From CANMXU01 sp052030545 (GTDB taxonomy: Bacteria > Pseudomonadota > Gammaproteobacteria > Enterobacterales > Alteromonadaceae), in the NCBI RefSeq assembly GCF_052030545.1, contig NZ_JBPDIH010000006.1, forward strand, positions 248,001-312,000: a stretch of 64,000 nt of DNA, written 5' to 3'. This document shows, in pieces, positions 53,283 through 63,112 of this stretch. The notes below the pieces were generated by a model. That model worked only from the letters and a program-made list of their open reading frames with translations, made no database searches and was not told where the DNA came from. The translations under genes and the position numbers were made by a program. Every line of letters begins with the position of its first letter. Position 1 is the first letter of the stretch.

Positions 53283-54176
53283 GTTTTCCTCAAAAAAAGC
53301 AAGCGTTCGCTGCCACGCTAACTCCGCATTTTCTTTATCAAACCGTCCTGTCGAGTCATTGTGAAAACCATGTTTAGCATTTTTATACATATGCATTTTA
53401 TAATTCACACCATTGGCTTTTAAATCTTGCTCGTACTCTGGCCACGACTTATTAACACGCTCGTCTAACTCACCTAATTGCACCATTAATGATGAGGTAA
53501 TATTTTTACGTAATTCTTTCTTCGCCGGCGTACCATAAAAAGGCACACCCGCTGTTAATAAACCACTTTCTACCGCCGCTAAATAATTAACAATGTAACC
53601 ACCAAAACAAAAGCCTACACCGCCCAGCTTGCCGTTACTTAATGGATGCGTTTTCAGGTATTTAGCTGCGGCGACAAAATCGTTTTGCACTTTACTTTTA
53701 TCGAGCTTTTTCTGCATCGCACGGCCGTCGTCGTCATTGCCAGGGTAGCCACCAACAGGAAATAGTGCATCAGGTGCAAAGGCAACAAAACCTGCTTTCG
53801 CTAATCTGCGCGCAACATCTTTAACATAAGGATTTAAACCGCGATTTTCATGCACTACCAGTACCACTGGGTATTTGGCGCGTTTATCGGTCGGCTTCAC
53901 TAAATAACCTCGGCCTTTGCCATAACCTTCTGGCGAGTCAAACTCTTCATAACTGGCTTGAATATCGTCATCGTTAAACGATACCTGCTCAGCTAATGCA
54001 TAGTTGGGTAATAAAACTGAGGTCAGTACCGACATCGAATAACCGACTGCCACTAAAGTGCCGAGCTTTTTCATAAACGTTCGTCTGTCCATGCCGCCGT
54101 GTGCGTAATCGTCATACCAATCAAACGCTTCTTGTGGAATGTGATCAACATTTTTCGCCATCTTGTTATTTTCCAT
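53271..54176 (-). CDS. Tat-exported dienelactone hydrolase family protein
   Basis: A 301-residue alpha/beta hydrolase. The N-terminus has a twin-arginine signal (DRRTFMKK, residues 30-37) with a hydrophobic core and cleavage after ALA (about residue 62), preceded by a 29-residue leader. The catalytic triad is Cys190 (GFCFGG), Asp238 and His269 (AKHGFH). Dienelactone hydrolases open lactones in aromatic-ring breakdown; exported members of this YghX-like group have no fixed substrate. The gene is between two TonB-dependent receptors and is probably co-transcribed after the one at 54270. The start ATG has AGGGGG close upstream. Confidence 0.88.
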   Translation of the reverse strand: MENNKMAKNVDHIPQEAFDWYDDYAHGGMDRRTFMKKLGTLVAVGYSMSVLTSVLLPNYALAEQVSFNDDDIQASYEEFDSPEGYGKGRGYLVKPTDKRAKYPVVLVVHENRGLNPYVKDVARRLAKAGFVAFAPDALFPVGGYPGNDDDGRAMQKKLDKSKVQNDFVAAAKYLKTHPLSNGKLGGVGFCFGGYIVNYLAAVESGLLTAGVPFYGTPAKKELRKNITSSLMVQLGELDERVNKSWPEYEQDLKANGVNYKMHMYKNAKHGFHNDSTGRFDKENAELAWQRTLAFFEENLNA

Positions 54177-54269
54177 TGTGCCCCCTAGCTATCTATTAAT
54201 TAACTTCACATTTTTTATTTGTACATAAATTATTGGTGCTGCTTGATGCTTGTCTGTGTACTTTCACTT

Positions 54270-56324
54270 TTAAAAAGCGCGAGTAAACGATAATTCAAAT
54301 TCAGGTGCTAATCGTCGCTGCGCTATTTCATAACTGTCGATATCTTCGCTGCGGTCATTTAGGTAGAAATAGCGTGTACGAGTAAATCGCGCTACATTGA
54401 CATCTTTAACTGATAACCTAACTTTAGCATCCAAAAACTGTGTCGTTTCAATAAAGAAGCGAGATATTCTATCGTTACCTTCGGTTACTTCTATTTCATC
54501 AACATAATACTTAGTTTTATCAAAGTGCTGTCTTAATTGAAACCCCCATGAAAATTGATATTGAGTAAGATCTTGACGAAAATCGACCTTTAAATAGTGC
54601 GGAATATAATTAGTAATGATGCGATTATCTTCGATGATTTCATCATAAAATTCTGAATCTTTATAGGTATGCGAGATTTCTAACAAGCCATTTTCTAACA
54701 CAGGGTCAACCGGCAAATTTAACTTGGTTTCAACAGACCAAAAATCTGCATCGCCGGCATTGCCTAGGCCTTCATTACCTGACGGTAAAAATATTTTTTC
54801 ATGAATGTCTTTGCGTTGTTCAAAAGCAGCTTCAACTTTTAAACTACCACGCTCGCTAAAACGCCAGTCATAAATAGACGAAAAAATGGTCGCGTGCTCT
54901 GGAGATAAGTTTACGTTTCCTGAAATGGTTCGCTCATCAGATGCTTCAGAGCTGGCGGCAAAGTCATTAAAATCTAATTGTTCTACTGTGCGCTCAGCAA
55001 CAAAGGTAATTGTCGAATGATCATTAATCGTATAGTTGGCTGATAAACGCGGCTTAATAAAATCAAAGCGTTGTGACTGACTGCTTGAACCAATAACGGT
55101 AATTTCCGACATTTCTGATGTTAAACCGCCTTCAAAGGTTAACTCGTCAGTTAGGTTATAAACAAAATTAACAAATAACTCACCGCGTATCTCTTCCACG
55201 CTATCAGCACCTTCTAGTACTTGTGGAATGTCGTTTTCAATCAAACCTTGTTTGGTTGTTAACTTATTGTTCGCTATTTCTATGCCAAATTCTGGCTTAA
55301 AGTCACCGCCACTGACCTTGCCAAAAGTCGTTCGAGCAATCGTTTCTGTTTTACGAGTCTCTATCCAATATTCGCTGGTTTCATTGCTTTGCAGATGCTT
55401 TTCTTCAAAAAAATAATATTCGTCAGATTGATGATCGTGTACAGAACCTAAACCAATAAGCCGTAACTTCCAATTATCAAATGTTTTGGCCCAATCGATA
55501 CCAATTTCAGCCTTATTGTTTTTCTCTTGTTCATTAACTATCCAAAACTCATCTGGCAGAGCCTGGTGGCCAGCATTGGCACTAAAAATATGTTGTGAAA
55601 TATCATCTTCTTTTTCATCTACGCGTAACGCGGGATAAATGGTTAACTCCCCACCAGCAAGTTCACGTGATAGCTCCGCATTAATGTCCGCTTTTTTATT
55701 CAGCGACTCTTTTTGCTCGTTAGCGCTTGAAATTAACGCACCGTCACCGTTGAAATCTTCCACATACGCTGTTCGGTAATTAGGTCTTGCTTCTAATTCA
55801 AGATCTAATAACGCATTCCAACGACCTAATTTGGTGGCTAACGTGCCTTCGATTTCGGGTTTTATCTCACCATTGTCGACGCGCCTGATTTTCACGCCCC
55901 ATAAACCACTTGTTTGAATTTCTTTTTTGATAACATTGGCAATAATGGATTGCCCAGCGGCTTCTGATGCCCCTACGCCGCCACGTATAATTTCGATGTA
56001 AGCGACTTGAGCAGCAGGAATGCGTTGTAGCGCGCCACGTAAACCACCCGATTTTGACGTTGGGCGAGCACCATCAATTAACACATTACCAGCATTGCCG
56101 CCAAAACCACGTGCATTGGCTCCTGAGTCAAATGAAAAGCCCGGTAAACGCTGTACCATATCTAATGCGTTTTGAGGTGTGTATTGATTAAAAAAACTTG
56201 CAGGAAAGGTTGAGTTACTATGCAATGCATCAGTATCGTTATTAACCGTTGTTTGCGCCATAGTGACAGCACTATTGACAAGCAGCCCACTTAGCAACAG
56301 TTTGTTTAACCACTTTAATTTCAT
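54270..56324 (-). CDS. TonB-dependent outer-membrane receptor
   Basis: A 684-residue receptor from the ATG at 56324, with a signal peptide (cleavage after TMA, about residue 24). The plug is short: NALDMVQRLPGFSFDSG, GNVLIDGARPTSKSGGL, and EIIRGGVGASEAAGQSIIANVI. The barrel ends in the expected Phe (ELSFTRAF). A classical TonB box is not clear. It is 94 bp before the dienelactone hydrolase and divergent from the two-component pair at 56601, which probably regulates it. The ligand is unknown. Confidence 0.9.
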   Translation of the reverse strand: MKLKWLNKLLLSGLLVNSAVTMAQTTVNNDTDALHSNSTFPASFFNQYTPQNALDMVQRLPGFSFDSGANARGFGGNAGNVLIDGARPTSKSGGLRGALQRIPAAQVAYIEIIRGGVGASEAAGQSIIANVIKKEIQTSGLWGVKIRRVDNGEIKPEIEGTLATKLGRWNALLDLELEARPNYRTAYVEDFNGDGALISSANEQKESLNKKADINAELSRELAGGELTIYPALRVDEKEDDISQHIFSANAGHQALPDEFWIVNEQEKNNKAEIGIDWAKTFDNWKLRLIGLGSVHDHQSDEYYFFEEKHLQSNETSEYWIETRKTETIARTTFGKVSGGDFKPEFGIEIANNKLTTKQGLIENDIPQVLEGADSVEEIRGELFVNFVYNLTDELTFEGGLTSEMSEITVIGSSSQSQRFDFIKPRLSANYTINDHSTITFVAERTVEQLDFNDFAASSEASDERTISGNVNLSPEHATIFSSIYDWRFSERGSLKVEAAFEQRKDIHEKIFLPSGNEGLGNAGDADFWSVETKLNLPVDPVLENGLLEISHTYKDSEFYDEIIEDNRIITNYIPHYLKVDFRQDLTQYQFSWGFQLRQHFDKTKYYVDEIEVTEGNDRISRFFIETTQFLDAKVRLSVKDVNVARFTRTRYFYLNDRSEDIDSYEIAQRRLAPEFELSFTRAF

Positions 56325-56600
56325 CAAATCTGACTCACCCTACACGACAAAAATTATGTTAACGATATAAAATCTACCTTAGTTTTATGTTGTTATTAGC
56401 ACATCAATCACTAAAGGTAGATTTAGCATTACACTAATGTAACTGATTTACTGTGCCGAAATAGGCACTTTTAGTAAAACCGTTAGCCAAATAATTTACA
56501 TAAGTTTTACATAAGCCAAGGGCTTGCTTCTGTTAGGCTACAACCAGCATTAACTAACGCGTATACTTGTAAAAGTATGCTTACCAGAACAAATTTTATT

Positions 56601-57293
56601 ATGGCAATTAAACCTAAAATACTGATCGTTGAAGATGAAATATCGATTGCTCGAGGCTTAACCGACTTGTTTATTTTTCATGGCTTTGACGTGGTTTGCG
56701 AACAAGATGGTCAGCAAGGTTTAACTACTGCGCTTAGCAATAAGTTTGACTGCATTTTGCTTGACGTGATGCTGCCTTCGATGGACGGCTTTAGTGTATG
56801 CAATGCCATTCGAACCGCATCAAGAGAGCAGCCCATTGTGATGCTCACCGCAAAAAGCTCTGAAGAAGATATCATTAATGGCTTAACGCTCGGGGCTGAT
56901 GACTATATTGCCAAGCCCTTTTCAGTTCAAGAGCTTGTCTTGCGTGTGAAAACCATTTTACGACGAACTGGTTGGCATCAAGACAAAGACCGTCTTAATT
57001 TGGGTGACGATATTACCATCGACTCTGAAAATTTAACCGGAACAGTTCGAGGTGAGGAAAATATATTTACCCGGCGTGAAATCGATATTCTAACCTATTT
57101 GCACCAGCACAAACGCCCAGTGCCTCGCACTGAGTTACTCACTAATGTTTGGGGCTATGCTAAGCCTAGCCTAATTGATACTCGAACCGTTGATATACAT
57201 ATTGCTAAACTAAGAAAAAAAATTGAAGTCAATTGCAAAAACCCACAGCTACTGGTGACCTTTCGCGGTGAAGGTTACAAGTTAATTGTTTAA
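56601..57293 (+). CDS. OmpR/PhoB-family response regulator
   Basis: A 230-residue regulator from the ATG at 56601. The receiver (IVEDE near residue 8, phospho-Asp55 in LLDVMLP, T in MLTAKSS, K in IAKPFS) is followed by a winged-helix effector (TRREIDILTYL, LIDTRTVDIHIAKLRKKI, FRGEGYKL). The gene is immediately upstream of its kinase and divergent from the TonB receptor at 54270. An earlier ATG at 56577 lacks a ribosome site. Confidence 0.93.
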   Translation: MAIKPKILIVEDEISIARGLTDLFIFHGFDVVCEQDGQQGLTTALSNKFDCILLDVMLPSMDGFSVCNAIRTASREQPIVMLTAKSSEEDIINGLTLGADDYIAKPFSVQELVLRVKTILRRTGWHQDKDRLNLGDDITIDSENLTGTVRGEENIFTRREIDILTYLHQHKRPVPRTELLTNVWGYAKPSLIDTRTVDIHIAKLRKKIEVNCKNPQLLVTFRGEGYKLIV

Positions 57294-57303
57294 GCAGACA
57301 TAT

Positions 57304-59097
57304 ATGGCATTTTTTAATAATAACTTTATCAGTAGCCAGCAGCGCATTAATCGTTTGCGAATGATGTTGGCCACGTTTTTTATTTGTTTATTGATCCCGC
57401 TAAGTCTGATCATTTATTACGTATTTCAACAAATAGAAAATGATATGGATTTTCAATACCAATGGAAATCGGTCAATGCGCTTAAACAAATCAACAAAAA
57501 ATTAAACAATCGCGTAAAAATAGAACGTAAACGTCCTGTTGAGCACTATAGTTTTTATCAAATGGTATCGAACCCTTTAACGGGTGAATTAACGCAAGAA
57601 CTGTCGCCGCTAGCTAACCCGGAAAATTACCCTGAAAATATAGGCCTTATTGGCTACTTTGAAATTAATGCCGATAAAACTTTATCAACACCTTTATTAC
57701 CCGCTCAAACCAAAACACAAATTAAATCAGCGCACACAAAGTTGCACTGGCAAGAAATAGAACGTCGCTTAGCGGTAAAAGAAACAATTAAGCAAATATT
57801 GCTAAAAAACGATTTTGTTATCAACGACGATAAACGCTTAACTAAAAATAGCCCTCAAATTAGCCAAGCAACGGCCAACCTTAAAACTGAATTGTTTCAG
57901 GTTAAAATTACCGATAATAACGAGCTAATAATTTTTAGAAACTACTGGCAAAGTCAACACCACAAAATTCAGGGTTTCATCGTCGAGCAAGACGCTTATT
58001 TGCAAAAACTATTAAGTGAACACCTTGAACAAGGGCACTTCGACAGCGATGTGCAAATGCGCCTTAAGGTCATTCACCTCGACAAGAGTATTCATCAATA
58101 TTTTCATTATTCAATTAGTAATGAACAAACACAGGTGGTATTAAGTAACGAACCCATTACCTCGCTGGAAAAAAAATATATCTTTCACGGCTACCTGATC
58201 GCACCTTTTCAGCAAATACAATTAATGTTCACCACCAATAATTATCATTTGGGCTCAGCATCAGAGTTTATTATTTTCTTTTTTATCATTTTAATCACTG
58301 TATTAGTTACCGGATTTTTAGGCATTTATTGGGTCGGCATTAAACAAATAGAATTAACCGAACAACGGATGAATTTTGTTTCATCAGTAAGCCACGAGCT
58401 TAAAACGCCGCTCACTTCTATTTTAATGTATGCCGAAATGTTAAAAGCTGAAATGGTAAAAGAAGCAGATAAACAAAAGGAATATCATGAGTTTATTTAT
58501 AATGAAAGTGAGCGACTATCTCGATTGATAAATAACATTTTAAAACTCTCAAATTTAAATCGGCAGCAAGAAGTGATTGATCTTGAATACGTTAATATTC
58601 TGTCGTTAATTGATACTATTCAATCAAAGGTTTCATCACTGATTGAAAAAAATGACTTTAAGGTTAATTTTGTTATTGGCGACAACGTTAATGAAAACGC
58701 TGAAATGCTTGTTGATTTAGACGCATTTTCACAAATTGTGATCAACCTAGTCGACAATTCGATTAAGTTCTTTAACGCTGCAAAAATTAACGACCAACAG
58801 CGCCGCCAAATCAACATCACTTTTGACCTAAATAACCAGTCAAATAAAAGCTTAATATTTAGCGTTGCTGATTTAGGACCAGGTATTTCATCAGCCAAGC
58901 TCGATCGCGTATTTGAACTGTTTTATCGTGAAGGCAATGAACTCACTCGCACTACACCCGGCACCGGTATTGGTTTAGCCTTGGTAAGCGAATTAGTCAC
59001 CGCCCAAGGTGGAAAAATTGAAGTAAAACCCAAAACACCAGGGGTTGAATTTGCAATAACATTTGCTGCGCGAAAAATTAAAATGAGTGAACACTAG
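57304..59097 (+). CDS. Two-component sensor histidine kinase
   Basis: A 597-residue inner-membrane kinase from the ATG at 57304, 10 nt after the regulator stop; a TTG at 57286 overlapping the regulator is possible. TM1 (about 20-42) and TM2 (about 321-345) enclose a large periplasmic domain with no clear family. There is no HAMP signature. HisKA has His364 (SVSHELKTPLTS). The ATPase has DNSIKF, DLGPGIS and GTGIGLALV. Together with the regulator it probably senses a ligand related to the divergent receptor or hydrolase. Confidence 0.93.
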   Translation: MAFFNNNFISSQQRINRLRMMLATFFICLLIPLSLIIYYVFQQIENDMDFQYQWKSVNALKQINKKLNNRVKIERKRPVEHYSFYQMVSNPLTGELTQELSPLANPENYPENIGLIGYFEINADKTLSTPLLPAQTKTQIKSAHTKLHWQEIERRLAVKETIKQILLKNDFVINDDKRLTKNSPQISQATANLKTELFQVKITDNNELIIFRNYWQSQHHKIQGFIVEQDAYLQKLLSEHLEQGHFDSDVQMRLKVIHLDKSIHQYFHYSISNEQTQVVLSNEPITSLEKKYIFHGYLIAPFQQIQLMFTTNNYHLGSASEFIIFFFIILITVLVTGFLGIYWVGIKQIELTEQRMNFVSSVSHELKTPLTSILMYAEMLKAEMVKEADKQKEYHEFIYNESERLSRLINNILKLSNLNRQQEVIDLEYVNILSLIDTIQSKVSSLIEKNDFKVNFVIGDNVNENAEMLVDLDAFSQIVINLVDNSIKFFNAAKINDQQRRQINITFDLNNQSNKSLIFSVADLGPGISSAKLDRVFELFYREGNELTRTTPGTGIGLALVSELVTAQGGKIEVKPKTPGVEFAITFAARKIKMSEH

Positions 59098-59124
59098 TTG
59101 TAAAACAACAATTTTACCCATAAA

Positions 59125-59148
59125 AAAAGCCGCTTAGCAGCGGCTTTT
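59125..59148. terminator. Bidirectional terminator between the sensor kinase and ssb
   Basis: A 10-bp stem AAAAGCCGCT/AGCGGCTTTT (59125-59134 with 59139-59148) encloses TAGC, with A and T runs on both sides, between convergent genes. Confidence 0.92.
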
Positions 59149-59181
59149 ATATATGTTTTTCAACATTTAAATCTTTATCAT

Positions 59182-59814
59182 TTAGAACGGGATATCGTCA
59201 TCAAAGTCGATGGTTGGTTCTTGCGGGTTTACTTTAGGTGCTTGTTGAGGCGCCTGTTGTTGAAAACCACCCTGTGGTTGAGCAGGTTTGTAAGCTTGCT
59301 GAGGCGCTTGCTGCTGGTACCCACCTTGCTGCGCTTGAGCTGGCTGCTGATACGCAGGTTGCTGTGGCGCTGCTTGTTGTTGGAAACCACCTTGTGGTTG
59401 AGCAGGTTTATTGTAAGCCTGTTGAGCCGGAGCTGGCTGCTGGAAACCACCTTGCTGTTGACCAGCACCGGCACCACGAGAATCAAGCATTTGCATGTCG
59501 TTAACAACAATTTCAGTTGTGTACTGATCAGCACCTTGCTGGTTTTGCCATTTACGTGTTTGTAAACGACCTTCAAGATAAACCTTAGAACCTTTCTTTA
59601 AGTATTCGCCAGCAATTTCAGCTAAACGTTGATACATAACAATACGGTGCCATTCAGTTTTTTCTTTTTGCTCACCGGTTTGCTTGTCTTTCCAAGTTTC
59701 TGACGTTGCTACGGTAAAATTGGCAACAGCACCACCATTTGGCATAAAACGTACTTCTGGATCTTGTCCTAAGTTACCGACAATTATTACTTTATTAATA
59801 CCACGACTGGCCAT
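59182..59814 (-). CDS. ssb: Single-stranded DNA-binding protein
   Basis: A 210-residue SSB that coats single-stranded DNA in replication and repair. The OB fold (about 1-112) has GINKVIIVGNLGQDPEVR and TEWHRIVMYQRLAEIAGEYL. The linker is very rich in Gln, Ala, Pro and Gly (QQ-, PAQ-, GGFQQ- units). The acidic tip DFDDDIPF, which recruits partner proteins, is intact. Long ORFs in other frames here are caused by the Gln-rich repeats. Confidence 0.98.
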   Translation of the reverse strand: MASRGINKVIIVGNLGQDPEVRFMPNGGAVANFTVATSETWKDKQTGEQKEKTEWHRIVMYQRLAEIAGEYLKKGSKVYLEGRLQTRKWQNQQGADQYTTEIVVNDMQMLDSRGAGAGQQQGGFQQPAPAQQAYNKPAQPQGGFQQQAAPQQPAYQQPAQAQQGGYQQQAPQQAYKPAQPQGGFQQQAPQQAPKVNPQEPTIDFDDDIPF

Positions 59815-60043
59815 GTATGCTGTTCCTATTTATTCAAAGATGTTCGTTCGAAAAGACGATTTTTTACTATCCGGATATTCTACTATAGCTTTAAAATTTC
59901 TGACACTAGAAAGTGATACCGAATGCTAACAATCGTAATCAGCCGTGAGATCATCGAGTAAAAACAATAGATAAGCCAAATAAAAAAATATTTCGTGAGG
60001 TATTAAAAATAATTTATTGGCAATATCGAAAGTAATGAATAAC

Positions 60044-60511
60044 CTACTTGGCTAGCAACTGCACAATTTCTTGCTCATATGTCGTTTTTTTCTTGTCAGT
60101 AAAACCAACATGGGCGCTAACAATTTCACCTTTACGGTTAAATACAAAGCTACTGGGCATGCCTTTTAATTTAAAGTAACGGGCTATTTTACCTTTAGGA
60201 TCGTAAATAATGTCGAACTTGGCGGGGTTTTCCGTTAAAAATTTGGCAGCTAAATCAGCTTGCGCATCTAAATTAACACTTAATATTTTAAGCCCGTCTT
60301 TGCCATAGCGCTGCTGCATTTTATTCATCCAAGGAAATGAGCGCCGACAAGGCACGCACCAAGACGCCCAAAAATCTAAATAAATCACTTTTCCTTGATG
60401 CTTGGCTAATACGTTTGCAAAGCTAGGTGGCAACTCAGTTTGAGCCAACAGCTTAAAAGGCGAGATGGCAATCAAACAGATAAACGATAATTGAAGCAGC
60501 AGCTTTTTCAT
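60044..60511 (-). CDS. Periplasmic TlpA/ResA-like thioredoxin
   Basis: A 155-residue exported thioredoxin-fold protein with a signal peptide (cleavage after LLA, about residue 23). The redox motif is WCVPC (Cys52, Cys55) in LDFWASWCVPCR, and the cis-Pro segment reads KGMPSSFVFNR. Such proteins reduce disulfides outside the cytoplasm, for example for cytochrome c maturation. It is 39 bp after the thioesterase gene and probably in one transcript with it. Confidence 0.9.
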   Translation of the reverse strand: MKKLLLQLSFICLIAISPFKLLAQTELPPSFANVLAKHQGKVIYLDFWASWCVPCRRSFPWMNKMQQRYGKDGLKILSVNLDAQADLAAKFLTENPAKFDIIYDPKGKIARYFKLKGMPSSFVFNRKGEIVSAHVGFTDKKKTTYEQEIVQLLAK

Positions 60512-60550
60512 GAAAATCCTTGTTGTGACACGTTTATACTTTTTATCTCT

Positions 60551-60949
60551 CTATTGAGCTTGAAATTGATGCGCAAGTAAAGTCTCTTTTACTGAATCTG
60601 CAATGGTTTGGCTTGTTTGTTGTTGATAACAATAATGTACCATCACTGCCGTACCTGAAGCGCACTTTGCTCCGTTTTGCCAAAGCTCTTGGTAAACATC
60701 AAATGATGCACCGCCAATTCGGCTGATGTAAGTACGTACTTCTAGCGCCTGACCATAAAACATTTGGGCATGATATGAGACATCAATTTTAGCTAAAATA
60801 AGCTGCCAATTATTAGTATCAAGCTCAGGCATAAATAAACGAAATACCGGATCGCGCGCGCCCTCAAACCAAATAGGCACCATGGTATTGTTAATATGAC
60901 CAAGGGCATCGGTATCGCTAAATCTTGGTGTGATAATTTCTGTGAACAT
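60551..60949 (-). CDS. Acyl-CoA thioesterase of the hotdog (YbgC/4HBT) family
   Basis: A 132-residue hotdog-fold protein. The catalytic loop FSDTDALGHINN (Asp near residue 13) is typical of 4-hydroxybenzoyl-CoA thioesterase relatives. DVSYHAQMFYGQALEVRTYI and the C-terminal hotdog strands follow. The usual length is 130-140. It lies 20 bp after the chemoreceptor gene. The acyl substrate is not indicated. Confidence 0.88.
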   Translation of the reverse strand: MFTEIITPRFSDTDALGHINNTMVPIWFEGARDPVFRLFMPELDTNNWQLILAKIDVSYHAQMFYGQALEVRTYISRIGGASFDVYQELWQNGAKCASGTAVMVHYCYQQQTSQTIADSVKETLLAHQFQAQ

Positions 60950-60969
60950 ATTTCTCTCGAACTTTATTG

Positions 60970-62940
60970 TTATGGTTTGGATAAGGTAAATTGGCCAAGC
61001 TGGCTTGCTAACGTTGCCGCGAGGTTATTTAAGTTTTCACCAGATTCTGCGGCATCTTTAGCAGCAATCATTAATTGCTCTGAGCCTTTAGCAATATTAT
61101 CGGTTTTATCGTCAATATCTACTACCATTTGGCTTTGCTGTTCTACTGCCGCAGATATTTCCACCGTGGCATCAACAATTTGGCTAACATTGGAGCTGAC
61201 TGATTGAAAGGTATTGGCTACTTGCGTAGTGCGCTCTACCCCAGCTTGCGCTTTTTCTACGCCAGTATTCATGGCGCTCACTGATTTGTCTGCGCCTAAT
61301 TGCAGCTGTTCAATAATACGTTGAATTTCAGTGGTGGAGTCTTGTGTGCGACTTGCTAAGGTTCTTACTTCATCGGCGACAACGGCAAAACCGCGCCCCT
61401 GCTCTCCTGCACGAGCAGCTTCAATCGCCGCATTTAACGCTAGTAAGTTGGTTTGGTCGGCAATTTCACGAATAACATTAACAAACTGTCCAATTTCAGT
61501 GCTTAAACCAGCAAGTTCATTAATCACTTTTGCTGAGTCATTCACTTCAACAGAAATATCAACAATCGCAGCAGCTGTTTCACCGACAACGCCTTCACCT
61601 AAGTTAACTTGTTCACTGGCTTGTTCGGTAATTACTTGCGCTGATTGTGTACTTTGGTTGATCACCGCAACTGATGCTGAAACCTGACTGATTGCTTGGC
61701 TAACACCCAAAGTATTTTCTTGTTGTACCGTTAAGCTTTTTTCCATGTTATTGGTCAGTTGATGAATTTCACCTGCGGCTGTTTTTAAGTGCTCAACATC
61801 ATCATTAAATAATAACAATAGCTGCTTAATTTTATTTTGCATCAGGGCAAAACTGCGGGCAATATCCCCTAATTCATCTTTTGCCGTTAGCGTAAGCTCA
61901 TCAGTAAAGTCACCATTACCTAGCGCCTTGGCTGCCTGTTTAATGCTGTCAACATTTGCCCGTAATGAGTGATAAATTCCCACTAATAAATACAAGGTTA
62001 GCAAGGTGATAAATATTAAGCCAAGGCTGATCAGCCATAAAAATTCAATGCTTTGATTTTGCTTGTTGGTTAGGTTTTCAAACAAAAGTTGTTGGCTTTG
62101 CTGTAATAATTGGTCGGCAAGCTGCGCCACTTCTGTTGCCTGAGAACGTGCTTGTTGCGCCGTTAACGCAATATCGTCGGGTTCAATTAACTGTTTTTTT
62201 AATAACGCTTGGTAATCATCAAGCGCTTCGCTAAACGCTTGTTGTTTAGTCAGATAAACATTTAATGGCAAAGCTGCAACGCGTTTTAATTGCTGATTAT
62301 TTTTATGTAATTGTAATTGCAACTGATCAAGGCGCTGATCGAGTGCGACAATCAAGGTATACGACTGCGCGCTAAAGCCTTGCTCGGCTAAAATATATTT
62401 GGTCAGTGCTGAAATACGTGCGATATACTCAATCAGTATCGGCATTCTATCAATGCGTGCTTGGGCTAAATAAAAAGAAAGTGGCTCACTGTCTCGGCTT
62501 AAACCACTTAAAGCGGCAATGTTTTCGCGTGCGGTTAAGGTATCTTCATATACGGTGGCAAATGCAGGAAAAGCGCTCAGGCCACTAGCCGTTTCTACCT
62601 GTTGCCAATGCATGGTTAAGTCATCAATAAATCCGGTAACTTGGCTAAGTTCTTTGGATTGGTCAAGCTGTTGTTGAAACTGCTCAATAGCCGATGTTAT
62701 ATCACCGGCATCGCTGACTTGCGCGGCGCTAATATTTTTTTCAATGTTGCCAAGCTGCTTAATAAACGCTAAGCCCGTTAGCTGCCCTTGGTATTGCTCG
62801 GTTAATTTTTGCTGTGCTTGTACTATCCATAAAAATGAGGCCAGTAAAGGTAAATAAAACATTAACGCTAAAAGTAAAAATTTCGCTTTAAAGTTTAATC
62901 GGTTAGATAAACGAATAGCAGGCGCGAGCAACGTGGTCAT
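60970..62940 (-). CDS. Methyl-accepting chemotaxis protein
   Basis: A 656-residue chemoreceptor. TM1 is at about 21-43 and TM2 at about 300-322, and they enclose a roughly 255-residue periplasmic helical domain rich in Gln and Leu. A HAMP-type linker follows (GDFTDELTLTAKDELGDIARSF). The signalling hairpin tip reads IREIADQTNLLALNAAIEAARAGEQGR (in part, residues about 503-530), the strictly conserved MCP motif, so it can couple to CheA/CheW. The ligand is unknown. Confidence 0.95.
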   Translation of the reverse strand: MTTLLAPAIRLSNRLNFKAKFLLLALMFYLPLLASFLWIVQAQQKLTEQYQGQLTGLAFIKQLGNIEKNISAAQVSDAGDITSAIEQFQQQLDQSKELSQVTGFIDDLTMHWQQVETASGLSAFPAFATVYEDTLTARENIAALSGLSRDSEPLSFYLAQARIDRMPILIEYIARISALTKYILAEQGFSAQSYTLIVALDQRLDQLQLQLHKNNQQLKRVAALPLNVYLTKQQAFSEALDDYQALLKKQLIEPDDIALTAQQARSQATEVAQLADQLLQQSQQLLFENLTNKQNQSIEFLWLISLGLIFITLLTLYLLVGIYHSLRANVDSIKQAAKALGNGDFTDELTLTAKDELGDIARSFALMQNKIKQLLLLFNDDVEHLKTAAGEIHQLTNNMEKSLTVQQENTLGVSQAISQVSASVAVINQSTQSAQVITEQASEQVNLGEGVVGETAAAIVDISVEVNDSAKVINELAGLSTEIGQFVNVIREIADQTNLLALNAAIEAARAGEQGRGFAVVADEVRTLASRTQDSTTEIQRIIEQLQLGADKSVSAMNTGVEKAQAGVERTTQVANTFQSVSSNVSQIVDATVEISAAVEQQSQMVVDIDDKTDNIAKGSEQLMIAAKDAAESGENLNNLAATLASQLGQFTLSKP

Positions 62941-63043
62941 AACATTCCTTTGGTCATTATTTTTGAATAAGCATAACAGTTGACCTGCAAAGTACGGGGA
63001 TTATTTCATTGAATAAACGTACAGTTATAAAATACCCGCTGAA

Positions 63044-63083
63044 AATAAAAAAGCCGCTTAATATAGAAGATATTAAGCGGCTT
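63044..63083 (-). terminator. Terminator downstream of fadH
   Basis: A perfect 13-bp stem (63051-63063 with 63071-63083) has a 7-nt loop. On the minus strand the 3' arm is followed by a U tract (A run at 63046-63052). It is 29 bp after the fadH stop. Confidence 0.92.
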
Positions 63084-63112
63084 AACGGTTCATGAATGAC
63101 CAAGAATGAAGG

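Noticed and set aside
59221..59576. Long ORFs in other frames over ssb
   Set aside because: They arise from the Gln/Pro/Gly-rich linker codons read in other frames. The SSB frame has the full OB fold and acidic tip.
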